From assembly GCA_964344565.1 (NCBI GenBank), contig CAYFNT010000005.1, forward strand, positions 124,001 to 188,000: a DNA stretch of 64,000 bases. The letters run 5' to 3'. The DNA comes from JACNKJ01 sp964344565 (GTDB taxonomy: Bacteria; Krumholzibacteriota; Krumholzibacteriia; JACNKJ01). The position numbers and the translations under genes were made by a program. The notes below the pieces were generated by a model that saw nothing but the letters and a program-made list of their open reading frames with translations, made no database searches and had not been told where the DNA came from. How positions within the stretch are numbered: position 1 is the first letter of the stretch; each line of letters begins with the position of its first letter. Below, piece by piece: positions 26,939 to 35,175 of this stretch.

Positions 26939-27496
26939 ATGAAGCAATTCCTTGCTGTCTTACTGCTTTTTGCCTTGATCGGCACCTTACTGGCTGATGA
27001 TCTCATCGAAACCTTCGATGATCCTCTCGAAGGCTGGCGCAGTCGCTGGTTGGCCGAGAACACCAACATGCAGAACTGGTACGTCGTGGAGTTCGGCCAC
27101 GGCGAGGACTTCCGCGGCACCAACCCATGCGGCATCTTCATCAGCGACGGAGACCACGGCAACTGGAACTGCACCATCGATTTCGACCCCATATTCGGCA
27201 CCAACGTCAGCTACTTCGAAATCGGCATCGAGTGCTTCTTCGACCAGACCCTGAGAATCTATGATGTGGCCGGATTGCTCGTGGACGAAGCCAATGTGCT
27301 CGCGAACTGGGAAGACGGCGACAACGGCTGCGGCGTCGCGCTCTACCATTTCGATCTGCCCACGGGTCTCGGCTCCTTCACCCTCGAAGGCGTCTACGTG
27401 GAAGGCGAGACGGCTATCGACAACGTGAAGGTGACCGTGGAGACCACCGACATCGAAGAGACGAGCTGGAGTTCCATCAAGGCCCTCTACGATTGA
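26939..27496 (+). CDS. Hypothetical secreted protein
   Basis: 185 residues with a signal peptide (MKQFLAVLLLFALIGTLLA). The mature part is rich in Asp, Glu and aromatic residues (LIETFDDPLEGWRSRW, AIDNVKVTVE) and looks like a beta-sandwich carbohydrate-binding or discoidin-like module, but I cannot place it in a family. It ends ...ETSWSSIKALYD, a C-terminus style common to secreted proteins of related candidate phyla (my impression, not proven). It stands alone between tRNA-Ala and the nitrilase. Confidence 0.7.
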   Translation: MKQFLAVLLLFALIGTLLADDLIETFDDPLEGWRSRWLAENTNMQNWYVVEFGHGEDFRGTNPCGIFISDGDHGNWNCTIDFDPIFGTNVSYFEIGIECFFDQTLRIYDVAGLLVDEANVLANWEDGDNGCGVALYHFDLPTGLGSFTLEGVYVEGETAIDNVKVTVETTDIEETSWSSIKALYD

Positions 27497-27567
27497 CCAC
27501 GTCGACTAGCGGATTTGAAAGGTGGGAACTCGCCTTTTGCCGAAGCCGCAGTTTTCCACGCCAACGA

Positions 27568-27596
27568 TTGACCCGCCTCGCCCACGGCACTAGTGT
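27568..27596 (+). promoter_or_regulatory. Candidate promoter for the nitrilase gene
   Basis: TTGACC (27568-27573), 17 bases, TAGTGT (27591-27596), about 46 bases before the ATG at 27643. Confidence 0.4.
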
Positions 27597-27642
27597 GCAC
27601 TGATTCTCAAGGTGTGCCCCGGGCACGAAACGCGAGGCCGTC

Positions 27643-28632
27643 ATGCTCTCCAAGGATTCCTTTCGCATCGCCGCCGTTCAAGCCACTCCCGTTTTCCTCG
27701 ATCTTCAGCAGAGCCTGGCCAAGGCCTGCGACCTGATCGCGGAAGCGGGAAAGAACGGCGCTTCCCTCGCCTGTTTCCCGGAAGCGTTCTTGCCGGGCTA
27801 TCCCGTCTGGGTCTGGTTCATACCTTCGGGACACACGCATCCGCATCGAGATGCCTACTATCAGTTGCACTCGAACTCCATCGACATTCCCGGGCCCGAG
27901 ACCGACCGGCTCTGCGAAGCGGCTAAGGACGCGGGCGTCACGGTGGCCATCGGCGTGAACGAACGCAACAGCGAGGCGAGCGGATCGACCTTGTTCAATA
28001 CCCTGCTCTACCTCGGCGCCGATGGCGAGATCCTCGGCAAGCATCGCAAACTGGTTCCCACCGTGGGCGAGCGGCTGGTCTGGGGAATGGGGGACGGGGC
28101 GGACCTCGAGGTCTACGATACTCCCCCGGCCAGGGTGGGCGGGCTCATCTGCTGGGAGAACTACATGCCCCTGGCGCGGCACGCGCTCTCGGCCATGGGA
28201 GCGCAGCTGCACCTCGCGCCGACCTGGGACCACGGCGAGCCGTGGCTGTCGAGCATGCGGCACATCGCCAAGGAGTCGCGCTGCTTCGTGGTGGGCTGCT
28301 GTTCGGCCATGAGGAAGGACGACATCCCCGACCGATTCTCCTTCAAGGAGAAATACATGGAGAAGGTGGGAGAGTGGATCAACACCGGCGGCAGCGTCAT
28401 CGTGGATCCCGACGGCAAGATCGTTGCCGGTCCCGCACACGAGGAGGAGACCATCCTCTACGCCGATGTGGAGCGACACCAACTCGTGGGTCCCCGGTTC
28501 CAACTGGATGTGGCCGGACACTACGGGCGGCCGGACGTCTTCGACTTCCGCATCAATCGGCGGACGAAGCGGCATCTGGAGTTCAATCCCCAGGGTGACG
28601 CCGGCGATCCAATTGTGGAGAACGAATCCTAG
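27643..28632 (+). CDS. Nitrilase (carbon-nitrogen hydrolase, branch 1)
   Basis: Hydrolyses organic nitriles to acids and ammonia, or a related C-N bond. The 329-residue protein has the Glu-Lys-Cys triad: Glu47 in FPEAFLPGYP, Lys136 in HRKLVPT, Cys170 in GGLICWENYMP. WENYMP after the Cys and FPEAFLPGYPVW are typical of true nitrilases rather than amidases. Full length. A single gene between its own promoter and the terminator at 28657-28683; substrate unknown. Confidence 0.92.
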   Translation: MLSKDSFRIAAVQATPVFLDLQQSLAKACDLIAEAGKNGASLACFPEAFLPGYPVWVWFIPSGHTHPHRDAYYQLHSNSIDIPGPETDRLCEAAKDAGVTVAIGVNERNSEASGSTLFNTLLYLGADGEILGKHRKLVPTVGERLVWGMGDGADLEVYDTPPARVGGLICWENYMPLARHALSAMGAQLHLAPTWDHGEPWLSSMRHIAKESRCFVVGCCSAMRKDDIPDRFSFKEKYMEKVGEWINTGGSVIVDPDGKIVAGPAHEEETILYADVERHQLVGPRFQLDVAGHYGRPDVFDFRINRRTKRHLEFNPQGDAGDPIVENES

Positions 28633-28656
28633 AAACGAGCAGACGGACTCAGAAAA

Positions 28657-28683
28657 AAACCCTCGCCCTTAAGGCGAGGGTTT
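28657..28683 (-). terminator. Intrinsic terminator between convergent genes
   Basis: AAACCCTCGCC (28657-28667), loop, GGCGAGGGTTT (28673-28683). The A-run at 28653-28659 gives a seven-T tail on the minus strand, so it best serves the small minus-strand gene at 28708; it can also stop nitrilase transcription. Confidence 0.85.
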
Positions 28684-28707
28684 CTGCAATGACTGAACCT
28701 GGAGGAA

Positions 28708-28941
28708 TCAACTTGCTTGACCTGCTTCTTTGATGGCCAGGCAGCTCTTGTGGAATTGATAGACTTCCAGGAGCTGCTCCTCGCTCATGCTTTTGGCCCA
28801 CTGTACCCGTTCGAGGTAGGGGAGTTTCCGGATGGCGTGGAGGGGGCAGTCGGGCGGATTGCCGCCCGCCGGACACTCGAAGAGCAGACCGGGAATCTGC
28901 CGCGCCATCTCTTGTAAATCGTTGGAACTGCGGGCGTTCAC
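28708..28941 (-). CDS. Small conserved cysteine-containing protein, function unknown
   Basis: 77 residues from GTG 28941, behind GAGGTTGAC. The sequence has ECPAGGNPPDCPLHAIRKLP (two Cys-Pro motifs), then YLERVQWAKSMSEEQLLEVY and a last Cys near HKSCLAIKE. It looks like a genuine compact protein (predicted helices, own promoter and terminator). I recall similar CP...CPL..IR.LP small proteins without known function. The cysteines might bind metal (inference). Confidence 0.7.
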   Translation of the reverse strand: MNARSSNDLQEMARQIPGLLFECPAGGNPPDCPLHAIRKLPYLERVQWAKSMSEEQLLEVYQFHKSCLAIKEAGQAS

Positions 28942-28997
28942 GTCAACCTCGATATTCTAAGCTAAACGACCATCATATCCTGAATAGTTCGAATCTA

Positions 28998-29019
28998 GTT
29001 TAGTATCGGCATTTGTCAA
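28998..29019 (-). promoter_or_regulatory. Candidate promoter for the small gene at 28708-28941
   Basis: On the minus strand TTGACA (29019-29014), about 16 bases, then TAGATT near 28997. It lies upstream of the GTG at 28941. Confidence 0.4.
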
Positions 29020-29045
29020 CGTTGGCTAAGCAAAATGAGAAAAAT

Positions 29046-29630
29046 TCAGGGGGCGTCTGTTCCGATACCGTCCAGGCCGATCGCCGGGGCGACCGTTCGC
29101 ATGCCTTCGATGACCTCGGAGATGAGATCGGGCAGTTCCACGCCCAGCATTTCCGCGCCCTTCTCGATGGTGGCCCGATCCACCCCCGCCGCGAAACGGG
29201 CGTTCTTCCACTTCTTCTTCACTGACTTCACCTTGGTATCGTGGATGCTCTTGTTCGGCCTGACCAGGGCCGTGGCCGCCACGAGGCCGGTGAGTTCGTC
29301 CACGGCGAAGAGGACCTTCTCCATCTCGCTCTTCGGCTCGATGTCGGTGCAGACGCCCCAGGCGTGACTGAGCACGGCGCGGATTATGTCCTCGGGCCAG
29401 TCCCGTTCGCGGAGGATCCGTTCGGTATGCACGCAGTGCTCCTCGGGATATTTCTCGAAGTCGAGGTCATGGACCAGTCCCACCAGGCCCCACAGCTCCT
29501 CGTCCTCGCCGCGCTGGCGGGCGAAGTGGCGCATGGTACCCTCCACGGCCAGGGCGTGCTTGCGCAGCACTTCGGTTTCGTTGAACTCGCACAGCAGATT
29601 CCAGGCATCCTCGCGGCTGGGACGACTCAT
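29046..29630 (-). CDS. HD-domain hydrolase
   Basis: 194 residues from ATG 29630 behind AAAGGAGCGCC; a longer in-frame reading to 29708 lacks a comparable ribosome-binding site. HD motifs: H25 (LRKHALAVE), H54-D55 (GLVHDLDFEKYPEEH) and D137 (FAVDELTGL). It belongs to the group of small HD proteins annotated as predicted hydrolases acting on phospho-compounds; the substrate is unknown. Divergent from the methyltransferase gene. Confidence 0.88.
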   Translation of the reverse strand: MSRPSREDAWNLLCEFNETEVLRKHALAVEGTMRHFARQRGEDEELWGLVGLVHDLDFEKYPEEHCVHTERILRERDWPEDIIRAVLSHAWGVCTDIEPKSEMEKVLFAVDELTGLVAATALVRPNKSIHDTKVKSVKKKWKNARFAAGVDRATIEKGAEMLGVELPDLISEVIEGMRTVAPAIGLDGIGTDAP

Positions 29631-29682
29631 GGCGCTCCTTTCGGCAGGGGCATTCTGCGCTGCCCCGGCCACAAGGTCAAGG

Positions 29683-29711
29683 GTGACAGAAGGGGCGAGC
29701 TCTGCCACAAT
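29683..29711 (+). promoter_or_regulatory. Candidate promoter for the methyltransferase gene
   Basis: GTGACA (29683-29688), 17 bases, CACAAT (29706-29711), 18 bases before the ATG at 29729. Confidence 0.45.
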
Positions 29712-29728
29712 GCCCGCGAGGTGATGCC

Positions 29729-30538
29729 ATGCGCGAGGAAACGAAGACCAATCAGGAGCTCTGGGACGCGCTGACGCCCGTCCATGTGAAGTCCGAATTC
29801 TACGGACTCGAGGAATTCAGGCGTGGACGCTGCAGCCTCGATCCCCTGGAGCTCGAGGAGCTGGGGGACCTGGCCGGGAAGAGCCTGCTGCACCTGCAGT
29901 GCCACTTCGGCATGGACACCCTTTCCTGGGCCCGCCGCGGGGCAAAGGTGACGGGCATGGATTTTTCCGAACCCGCCATCGAGCAGGCCCGTTCCCTCGC
30001 CGCCGAGCTCGGCATGGACGCGCGCTTCGTCTGCTGCGATCTCTACGATCTCCCTTCGCATTTGGACGAGGAATTCGACATCGTCTTCACTTCCGCGGGC
30101 GTGCTCTGCTGGCTGCCCGATCTGCCCGCATGGGGGAAGGTGATCGCGCGTTTCCTGAAGCCGGGGGGGCTCTTCTATCTGCGCGAGTTCCATCCCTTTC
30201 TGTACTGCCTGGACGATCGCGAGGGCGTGAAGGAGCCGCGGCCCTTCTATCCTTACTTCCACGACGGCGAGCCCCTGCGTTTTGCCGGCGGGGAGGACGG
30301 CGACTATGCCGATCCGGATACCGTGGTGAACAAGGACAGCGTCGAGTGGCCCTACGCGCTTTCGAGGGTCATCGGCGCGCTGCTGTCCGCGGGACTCAAG
30401 CTGGAGAGCTTCCGCGAGTTTCCCTACACCACCTATCAGTCACTGCCATTTCTGGAGAAGCGGTCCGACGGTCGCTGGATCATGCCCGGGTATCCGGAAG
30501 GTTTCCCCATGATGTTCTCCCTCAAGGCCCGGCGATGA
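29729..30538 (+). CDS. Class I SAM-dependent methyltransferase
   Basis: 269 residues. Motif I SLLHLQCHFGMDTLSWARRG (about 52-71) and motif II KVTGMDFS (about 73-80) form the SAM site. Asp at the end of beta-4 appears in FDIVFTSAGVLCWLPDL, followed by FLKPGGLFYLREF. This type is common and functionally broad, so the substrate cannot be inferred. Divergent from the HD hydrolase. Confidence 0.88.
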   Translation: MREETKTNQELWDALTPVHVKSEFYGLEEFRRGRCSLDPLELEELGDLAGKSLLHLQCHFGMDTLSWARRGAKVTGMDFSEPAIEQARSLAAELGMDARFVCCDLYDLPSHLDEEFDIVFTSAGVLCWLPDLPAWGKVIARFLKPGGLFYLREFHPFLYCLDDREGVKEPRPFYPYFHDGEPLRFAGGEDGDYADPDTVVNKDSVEWPYALSRVIGALLSAGLKLESFREFPYTTYQSLPFLEKRSDGRWIMPGYPEGFPMMFSLKARR

Positions 30539-30602
30539 AATGCCTTGCCCGCGACCCAGGGCCTGATAGTCTGGGCGCGAAACCCAAGACCGGAGTCATC
30601 CC

Positions 30603-31250
30603 ATGCGACCGATCCTCATCACCGCAGCGACCTTGCTCGTCCTGACCGGCTGCACCCTGCCCCTGGACGAGTCCATCGATCCCTACGCCAGTCCGGACGC
30701 CCTCGTGGCGGGTCTGGTCTCGTCCTGGGAGAACCTCGACTACTCGGTCTACCGGGATCGCGTGCTCTACGACGACGCGGAGACCACCTCCGACGGCCGC
30801 GCCTACGAGGCCTTCGCCTTCTACTTCATCGAGGCCCAGGACGGATACGGCGAAGGCTGGGACCTTGGCGAGGAACTCGAACATGTGGCGCGACTTCTAA
30901 GCGGTCAGCCCAGCGGCGACGGCTATTACGGCGGCCTGCGCAGCGTGGAGCTGGACTTCTCTCCCGTCGGCGACTGGGAAGAGCCCGAGGGCGACGAAAT
31001 CCACGGCGACGATTTCCCCGAGGGACTCATCGGCCGGCGCTACGCCACCGATCTGAGCATCGTGCTGGACGGGGCCGGTGGCAGCTCGGGCATCGAGGCC
31101 CTGGAGATCGGCGACCTCGTCGACTTCTACGTGATCCCCGTGGACGGCATCGACGGGCAGGGCTACCGCCTCTGGAAGTGGCAGGACGTTTCGGCGGAGG
31201 CCCGAAGTTCCTCATCCATGACCTGGAGCGAACTGAAGCTGGCCTGGTGA
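30603..31250 (+). CDS. Hypothetical lipoprotein
   Basis: 215 residues with a lipobox LTGC (Cys near residue 17) after a short hydrophobic segment. The mature part begins with SIDPYASPDALVAGLVSSWENLDYSVYRDRVLYDD. This pattern (helical start, then 'Y...L.....F' repeats) recalls NTF2/SnoaL-like lipoproteins of related phyla, but the assignment is weak. No partner gene is apparent. Confidence 0.75.
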   Translation: MRPILITAATLLVLTGCTLPLDESIDPYASPDALVAGLVSSWENLDYSVYRDRVLYDDAETTSDGRAYEAFAFYFIEAQDGYGEGWDLGEELEHVARLLSGQPSGDGYYGGLRSVELDFSPVGDWEEPEGDEIHGDDFPEGLIGRRYATDLSIVLDGAGGSSGIEALEIGDLVDFYVIPVDGIDGQGYRLWKWQDVSAEARSSSSMTWSELKLAW

Positions 31251-31282
31251 TCGGGCGAAAATCCTAATCCTGCGGAGGCGAC

Positions 31283-32464
31283 ATGCCCGCGATGATCATC
31301 CTCTACGAGAGTGCCGAACTGGACTGGCTGGGCCCGCCGGCCACCTCACGCCCGGTCTGGGACATTCCCCTCGGTCCCTTCACTCCCGGATCCCTGCTCC
31401 GGCGTGCCCTGCCCGGCACCGAGCTCCACCATTGGGCGCGGCCGGCCCTGCAGGGTCTGGCCCCTCGTCCCGCGGAGACCGTCTTCGCCGCCGACGAGCT
31501 GCTGCTTCTGGATGCGAGACTGCTGCCGGTCAACGACAAGCTGACCGAGGCCCTGGACGATCTGAATCGGGGCCAGGTTCTCGAGGCCGGTGGACTGAAT
31601 TTCGCGAGGAAGCTGTCCGGCGCCGACGCGAAGAGCTTCCTGGATAGCCTGGCCACCGACGACTCCATTCCCCTGCCCTCGCCGCAGCCCATGAAGACCG
31701 CCTTCGGACCGATCCTGCGCTTCTGGTGGGAAATGCCCCAGCTCGCCGCGGGACTGCTCCTCACCCGGTGGAACGAGGCCCTCGAGGTCACCGGCGCCAG
31801 GAAGGTGGGGGACGGCGAACTCTACCTCTCGCCCGGCTCGAAGGTGGAGCCCGACGTGGCGGTGAAGGAGGGGCCGGTGCTGTTGGCCGAAAACGCTCAG
31901 GTCGAGGCCCAATCCTATCTGGGCGGTCCCTGCTACCTGGGACCGGGTACGCGGGTGCGTCCCCAGGCCAGGCTTCTGCATGGGGTTTTCGCCGGTCCCC
32001 AGTGCCGGTTGGGCGGGGAAATCGAAGAGAGTCTTTTCCTCGGATACGCCAACAAGCAACACGACGGCTACCTGGGCCACGCGGTCATCGGCGAATGGGT
32101 GAACCTGGGCGCGGGCACCAACAACAGCGACCTGAAGAACAACTACTCGGCGGTCCGCGCCACCTGGCGGGGCCGTCCCTTCATCACGGGTCAGCAGTTC
32201 CTGGGCTGTTGCATCGGCGATCACAGCAAGCTGGCCATCAGCGCCCGCCTGAACACGGGCACCGTGCTCGGATCCTTCTGCAACTGGTTCGGCGCGGGTT
32301 TTCCGCCCAAGGAACTCTCGGATTTCTCCTGGGCCGGCGATGGCATCCTCGAGCTGCACGAGGTGGAACGGGCCTTGGCCACGGCCCGGGCCGTCATGGC
32401 CCGCCGAGACCGGGAACTGGATCCGGCCCTGGAGGCCGTCTATCGCGCTCTCGCTGACGGCTAG
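31283..32464 (+). CDS. GlmU-like sugar-nucleotidyl/acyl-transferase homologue
   Basis: 393 residues, resembling the alternative 'GlmU family' proteins of Bacteroidota-type genomes. The N-terminal part begins MIILYESAELDWLGP and keeps RPVWDIPLG near residue 25, the place of the nucleotide-binding loop. The C-terminal half is a left-handed beta-helix of hexapeptides (LSPGSKVEPDVAV, YLGPGTRVRPQARL) with GAGTNNSDLKNNYSAVR, the family landmark. It may make an activated amino sugar; no classical GlmU is seen in the window. Confidence 0.8.
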   Translation: MPAMIILYESAELDWLGPPATSRPVWDIPLGPFTPGSLLRRALPGTELHHWARPALQGLAPRPAETVFAADELLLLDARLLPVNDKLTEALDDLNRGQVLEAGGLNFARKLSGADAKSFLDSLATDDSIPLPSPQPMKTAFGPILRFWWEMPQLAAGLLLTRWNEALEVTGARKVGDGELYLSPGSKVEPDVAVKEGPVLLAENAQVEAQSYLGGPCYLGPGTRVRPQARLLHGVFAGPQCRLGGEIEESLFLGYANKQHDGYLGHAVIGEWVNLGAGTNNSDLKNNYSAVRATWRGRPFITGQQFLGCCIGDHSKLAISARLNTGTVLGSFCNWFGAGFPPKELSDFSWAGDGILELHEVERALATARAVMARRDRELDPALEAVYRALADG

Positions 32465-32662
32465 CTAGTTCCTTGCCGGGTAAATGCTTACCAGCCCGGG
32501 GGAAGAATTGACCGTCTTCGGGCAGCTCCCTCCATTTCGGATTTCCGAGACCACTGAAGACCTTGGGCCTAGGGTCTTGCAATCGCTGTGGCTATGACTA
32601 TGGCTCATTCGCCCATCGATCTGGCCCATCTCTTGATATCCCTTCCCCCGACACAATCGAAT
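32465..32662. other. Intergenic region without recognised gene
   Basis: Between the GlmU-like gene and the structured element at 32663. I see no convincing coding frame or terminator. TTGATA (32633-32638) with TCGAAT (32657-32662) after 18 bases is a weak promoter candidate. Confidence 0.5.
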
Positions 32663-32765
32663 AGACCCTGCATTGTTTGTAGGTGCTCATTCCGGGGGCC
32701 CATTCCCACACTGCGTGCTGCGCTTTCCCGTGTTTGGCGTTACGGCAATCGCGGGGTCTTTTTTT
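32663..32765 (+). ncRNA. Candidate structured RNA upstream of the HU gene
   Basis: AGACCCTGC (32663-32671) pairs with GCGGGGTCT (32751-32759), and TTG/CAA (32673-32675/32746-32748) continues the helix, giving a 12-base-pair closing stem around about 70 bases. A run of T (32759-32765) follows directly. Inside, ACAC/GTGT and GCG-TGCTG-CGC can form a central hairpin. There is no ORF. It does not carry the SRP-RNA GGAAGGAAGCAGCC-type loop. It could be a small RNA with its own terminator, or an unusually large terminator. Confidence 0.4.
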
Positions 32766-32814
32766 ATCCTCAGATCGTATTCCTCCCGCCAATGCAGTTT
32801 TTCTCTCCAAACCT

Positions 32815-32841
32815 TTGACAAAATGAAGCTTAGGTGATAAC
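32815..32841 (+). promoter_or_regulatory. Candidate promoter for the HU gene
   Basis: Perfect TTGACA (32815-32820) followed by GATAAC (32836-32841), with TG immediately before ATAAC. A leader of about 80 bases follows, containing CCCCT-CA-GGGGG. Confidence 0.5.
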
Positions 32842-32925
32842 TTGGCGCTTCTTGCGGTCAGAGAAGGCCGCAGCGGAAAAGGCCCCTCAGGGGGGCTCCG
32901 GTAACTGGCCCTCCAAGGGGGACGA

Positions 32926-33228
32926 ATGACCAAGGCCGATCTCGTCGAAGTCATCTCCGAGCACGTCAATCTGAGCAAGAAAGACACGGGCATCGTGGTG
33001 AATCTCGTCCTCGACAATATCGGGGATGCCCTTGCCCGCGGCGACAAGGTCGAGCTCAGAGGATTCGGCAGTTTCAGGGTCAAGCAGCGTCGGAGCCGCC
33101 GCGCCCGCAATCCCAGGACGGGGACCTCGGTCTTCGTGCCCGCCAAGCTGATTCCCTTCTTCAAGGCGTCCAACGACTTGAAGTCCATCGTGAACCGGCC
33201 CGAACTGGCGGACAAGATCGAGGATTAA
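32926..33228 (+). CDS. HU/IHF-family DNA-binding protein
   Basis: Histone-like nucleoid protein, 100 residues. It starts MTKADLVEVISEHVNLSKKD and contains the beta-arm region GDKVELRGFGSFRVKQRRSRRARNPRTGT, with the DNA-intercalating RNPRTG turn. Ten residues longer at the C-terminus than E. coli HU. ATG follows AAGGGGGACGA. HU versus IHF cannot be decided from sequence alone. Confidence 0.93.
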   Translation: MTKADLVEVISEHVNLSKKDTGIVVNLVLDNIGDALARGDKVELRGFGSFRVKQRRSRRARNPRTGTSVFVPAKLIPFFKASNDLKSIVNRPELADKIED

Positions 33229-33300
33229 TCCCTCTCCAATGGCGAAATCAGGGGCGCCGGTCCATCCACCGAAAAACGTTTGATTGAAAGGGGTGTTTTC

Positions 33301-33393
33301 GTGCCCAACGGCAGAAAACGCAAGCGCAAGAAGATCGCGACACACAAGCGCAAGAAGCGTCTTCGCAAGAATCGTCATAAGAAGAGGAAGTAG
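33301..33393 (+). CDS. AURKAIP1/COX24-domain mini-protein (mS38-like, probably ribosome-associated)
   Basis: A 30-residue, almost entirely basic protein (MPNGRKRKRKKIATHKRKKR then LRKNRHKKRK) from GTG 33301 behind AAAGGGGTG. It matches, nearly residue for residue, the AURKAIP1/COX24-domain proteins known from Bacteroidota (consensus 'KMATHKRKKRLRKNRHKK'), homologous to the end of mitochondrial ribosomal protein mS38. A ribosomal role is inference. It lies between the HU and RNase genes, 12 bases before the latter. It is a useful marker of FCB-type ancestry. Confidence 0.85.
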   Translation: MPNGRKRKRKKIATHKRKKRLRKNRHKKRK

Positions 33394-33405
33394 GTCGATC
33401 CCCGC

Positions 33406-35163
33406 GTGGATGATCTCCAGGGATCCATCCTCGCCTTGCTGAGACGGCACCCGGGCGGACTGCTGCCCGGGCGCATCCGAGAGGAACTGGGTCTCGGCCG
33501 CGGGGAAGCCCGACGTCTTCGACGATTTCTGCTCCGGATGCTGGAGGACGAGCTCCTTCGTAAGCATCGGGGGCGTTTTCTTTTGCCCGAACTCGAGCCC
33601 GGCAGCCCCCGCCGCCGGGCTCGACCTGCAGGTTCTCCGCATCCTCCCCAGAGCACGGAACTCGAGCGCGCCCGCGGCATGGAGCAACTGCTGGGGGAAT
33701 ACGGACTCGATGCCGGCTTCTCCGATGAGGTATTGCGGGAGGCCGATTCTCAGGCCGAGCGGGATCCCTTCCTTCGGGGCCATCGCCAGGATCTGAGCGG
33801 GCTGTTCGTGGTCTGCATCGATCCGGCCGACGCCCGGGACCACGACGACGCCCTCAGCCTCGAACCCATCGAAGGCGGGGGACATCGCCTGGGGGTTCAC
33901 ATCGCCGACGTCGCACAGTACGTGCAGCCCGGCGGCTTGCTGGACCGCGAAGCCCGCCGCCGCGGCAACTCCACCTATTTCCATCTGGACACCGTGCCCA
34001 TGCTGCCGCCCCGCCTGTCCGGGGACCTCTGTTCCCTTCTCGAGGACAGGCCCCGTCCCGCGCTCAGCGTTTTCATGGATTTCGACAAGCGGGGAGAGAT
34101 CGCGGGCGTGGTGATCCAGGAGAGCCGCGTGCAGGTGGGCGCGGGGCTGAGCTACGAGGAAGCCGATGAGCTCCTCGAGGCCGAGGGCGTTACCGCCGAT
34201 GCCCTGCGGGCGCTCCTGTCCCTGGCCGTGCAACTGCGCAATCGCCGCGCCGAGGAGGGAGCCATCCAGTTCGAGTTGCCCGAGCGGGTGCCCGTGGAGC
34301 TGGACGGGCAGGTCGAGGCCTTCGCCCCCGCGAAGATCCTGCGCAGCCATGCCATCGTGGAGGAGTGCATGCTGGCGGCCAACCGCGAGGTGGCCCGATA
34401 CCTGCGCGAGCGCCGAATCTCGACCCTGCACCGCGTGCACGAGAAACCCGACGAGGAGGACGTGCTGCAGCTGCAGGCCCTGCTCGAGAAGCGCGGAATC
34501 CCCTGGGACCGGCAGGGTGCCGTGAGGAGCGAGGACTACCGTCGCCTGGCGGCCTCCATCGCCGATCATCCGGATCGGGAGCGCCTGCTCTTCAAGATGC
34601 TACGGTCCATGAAGCGCGCGGCTTACTCCCCGGCAGGTCTCGGACATTTCGGTCTGGCCTGGCAGGACTATCTGCACTTCACGAGTCCCATCCGCCGCTA
34701 TGCCGACCTGCTGGTGCACAGGCAGATCAAGGCGATCCTGCGAAACAAGAAGGGCCGCGAGCCCCGGGAACTGGAGGCCCTCGGCGCCGAACTCACGGAG
34801 CTGGAGAGCCGGTCCATGGAGGCGGAACGGGAAGGCCTGAGACTGGAGATGATCCTCTGGGCGCGAGGGCATTTGGGAGAGTGTTTCGAGGCGGAGGTTC
34901 AGGCCGTTCTGGCCGGCGGGCTCATCGTGAGATTGGATGGGAGCGGGGTGGAAAGTTTCCTACCCGCGGCCCTGCTGGGGGAGGAGTGGTTCGATTTCGA
35001 GGAAGAGGCCGAACGCATGCGGGGGGAGCGAACGGGCAAGGTCTACCAGGCCGGACACCGGCTCCTTTTGCGCATCACGGATGCCAATCTCTATACCCGA
35101 AGGATCCACTTTTTGCTTGAGGAAGATCTGGATAGGGGCGAGACTCGGCCCGAGCCATCCTGA
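33406..35163 (+). CDS. RNase R/RNase II-like exoribonuclease without cold-shock domains
   Basis: 3'-5' exoribonuclease of the RNB family, 585 residues from GTG 33406. An N-terminal helical/winged-helix part (about 1-60) is followed by a Pro/Arg-rich linker, the RNB domain from about 125 with the metal-binding IDPADARDHDDALSLE (138-153), HYDYLHFTSPIRRYADL-type end (LHFTSPIRRYADLLVHR), and a C-terminal S1 domain (about 485-560). The two cold-shock domains usual between N-terminus and RNB in RNase R are not visible, and the protein is 150-250 residues short of typical RNase R. Confidence 0.88.
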   Translation: MDDLQGSILALLRRHPGGLLPGRIREELGLGRGEARRLRRFLLRMLEDELLRKHRGRFLLPELEPGSPRRRARPAGSPHPPQSTELERARGMEQLLGEYGLDAGFSDEVLREADSQAERDPFLRGHRQDLSGLFVVCIDPADARDHDDALSLEPIEGGGHRLGVHIADVAQYVQPGGLLDREARRRGNSTYFHLDTVPMLPPRLSGDLCSLLEDRPRPALSVFMDFDKRGEIAGVVIQESRVQVGAGLSYEEADELLEAEGVTADALRALLSLAVQLRNRRAEEGAIQFELPERVPVELDGQVEAFAPAKILRSHAIVEECMLAANREVARYLRERRISTLHRVHEKPDEEDVLQLQALLEKRGIPWDRQGAVRSEDYRRLAASIADHPDRERLLFKMLRSMKRAAYSPAGLGHFGLAWQDYLHFTSPIRRYADLLVHRQIKAILRNKKGREPRELEALGAELTELESRSMEAEREGLRLEMILWARGHLGECFEAEVQAVLAGGLIVRLDGSGVESFLPAALLGEEWFDFEEEAERMRGERTGKVYQAGHRLLLRITDANLYTRRIHFLLEEDLDRGETRPEPS

Positions 35164-35175
35164 AGGAGCATTGAA

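Noticed and set aside
27494..27530. Third in-frame TGA readthrough at the end of the secreted protein at 26939
   Set aside because: The protein ends naturally (SWSSIKALYD) and the frame after the TGA has no protein-like sequence or hairpin with proper spacing.
32663..32765. SRP RNA or 6S RNA identity for the structured element
   Set aside because: No conserved SRP tetraloop/asymmetric loop sequence, and too short for 6S RNA; left unassigned.
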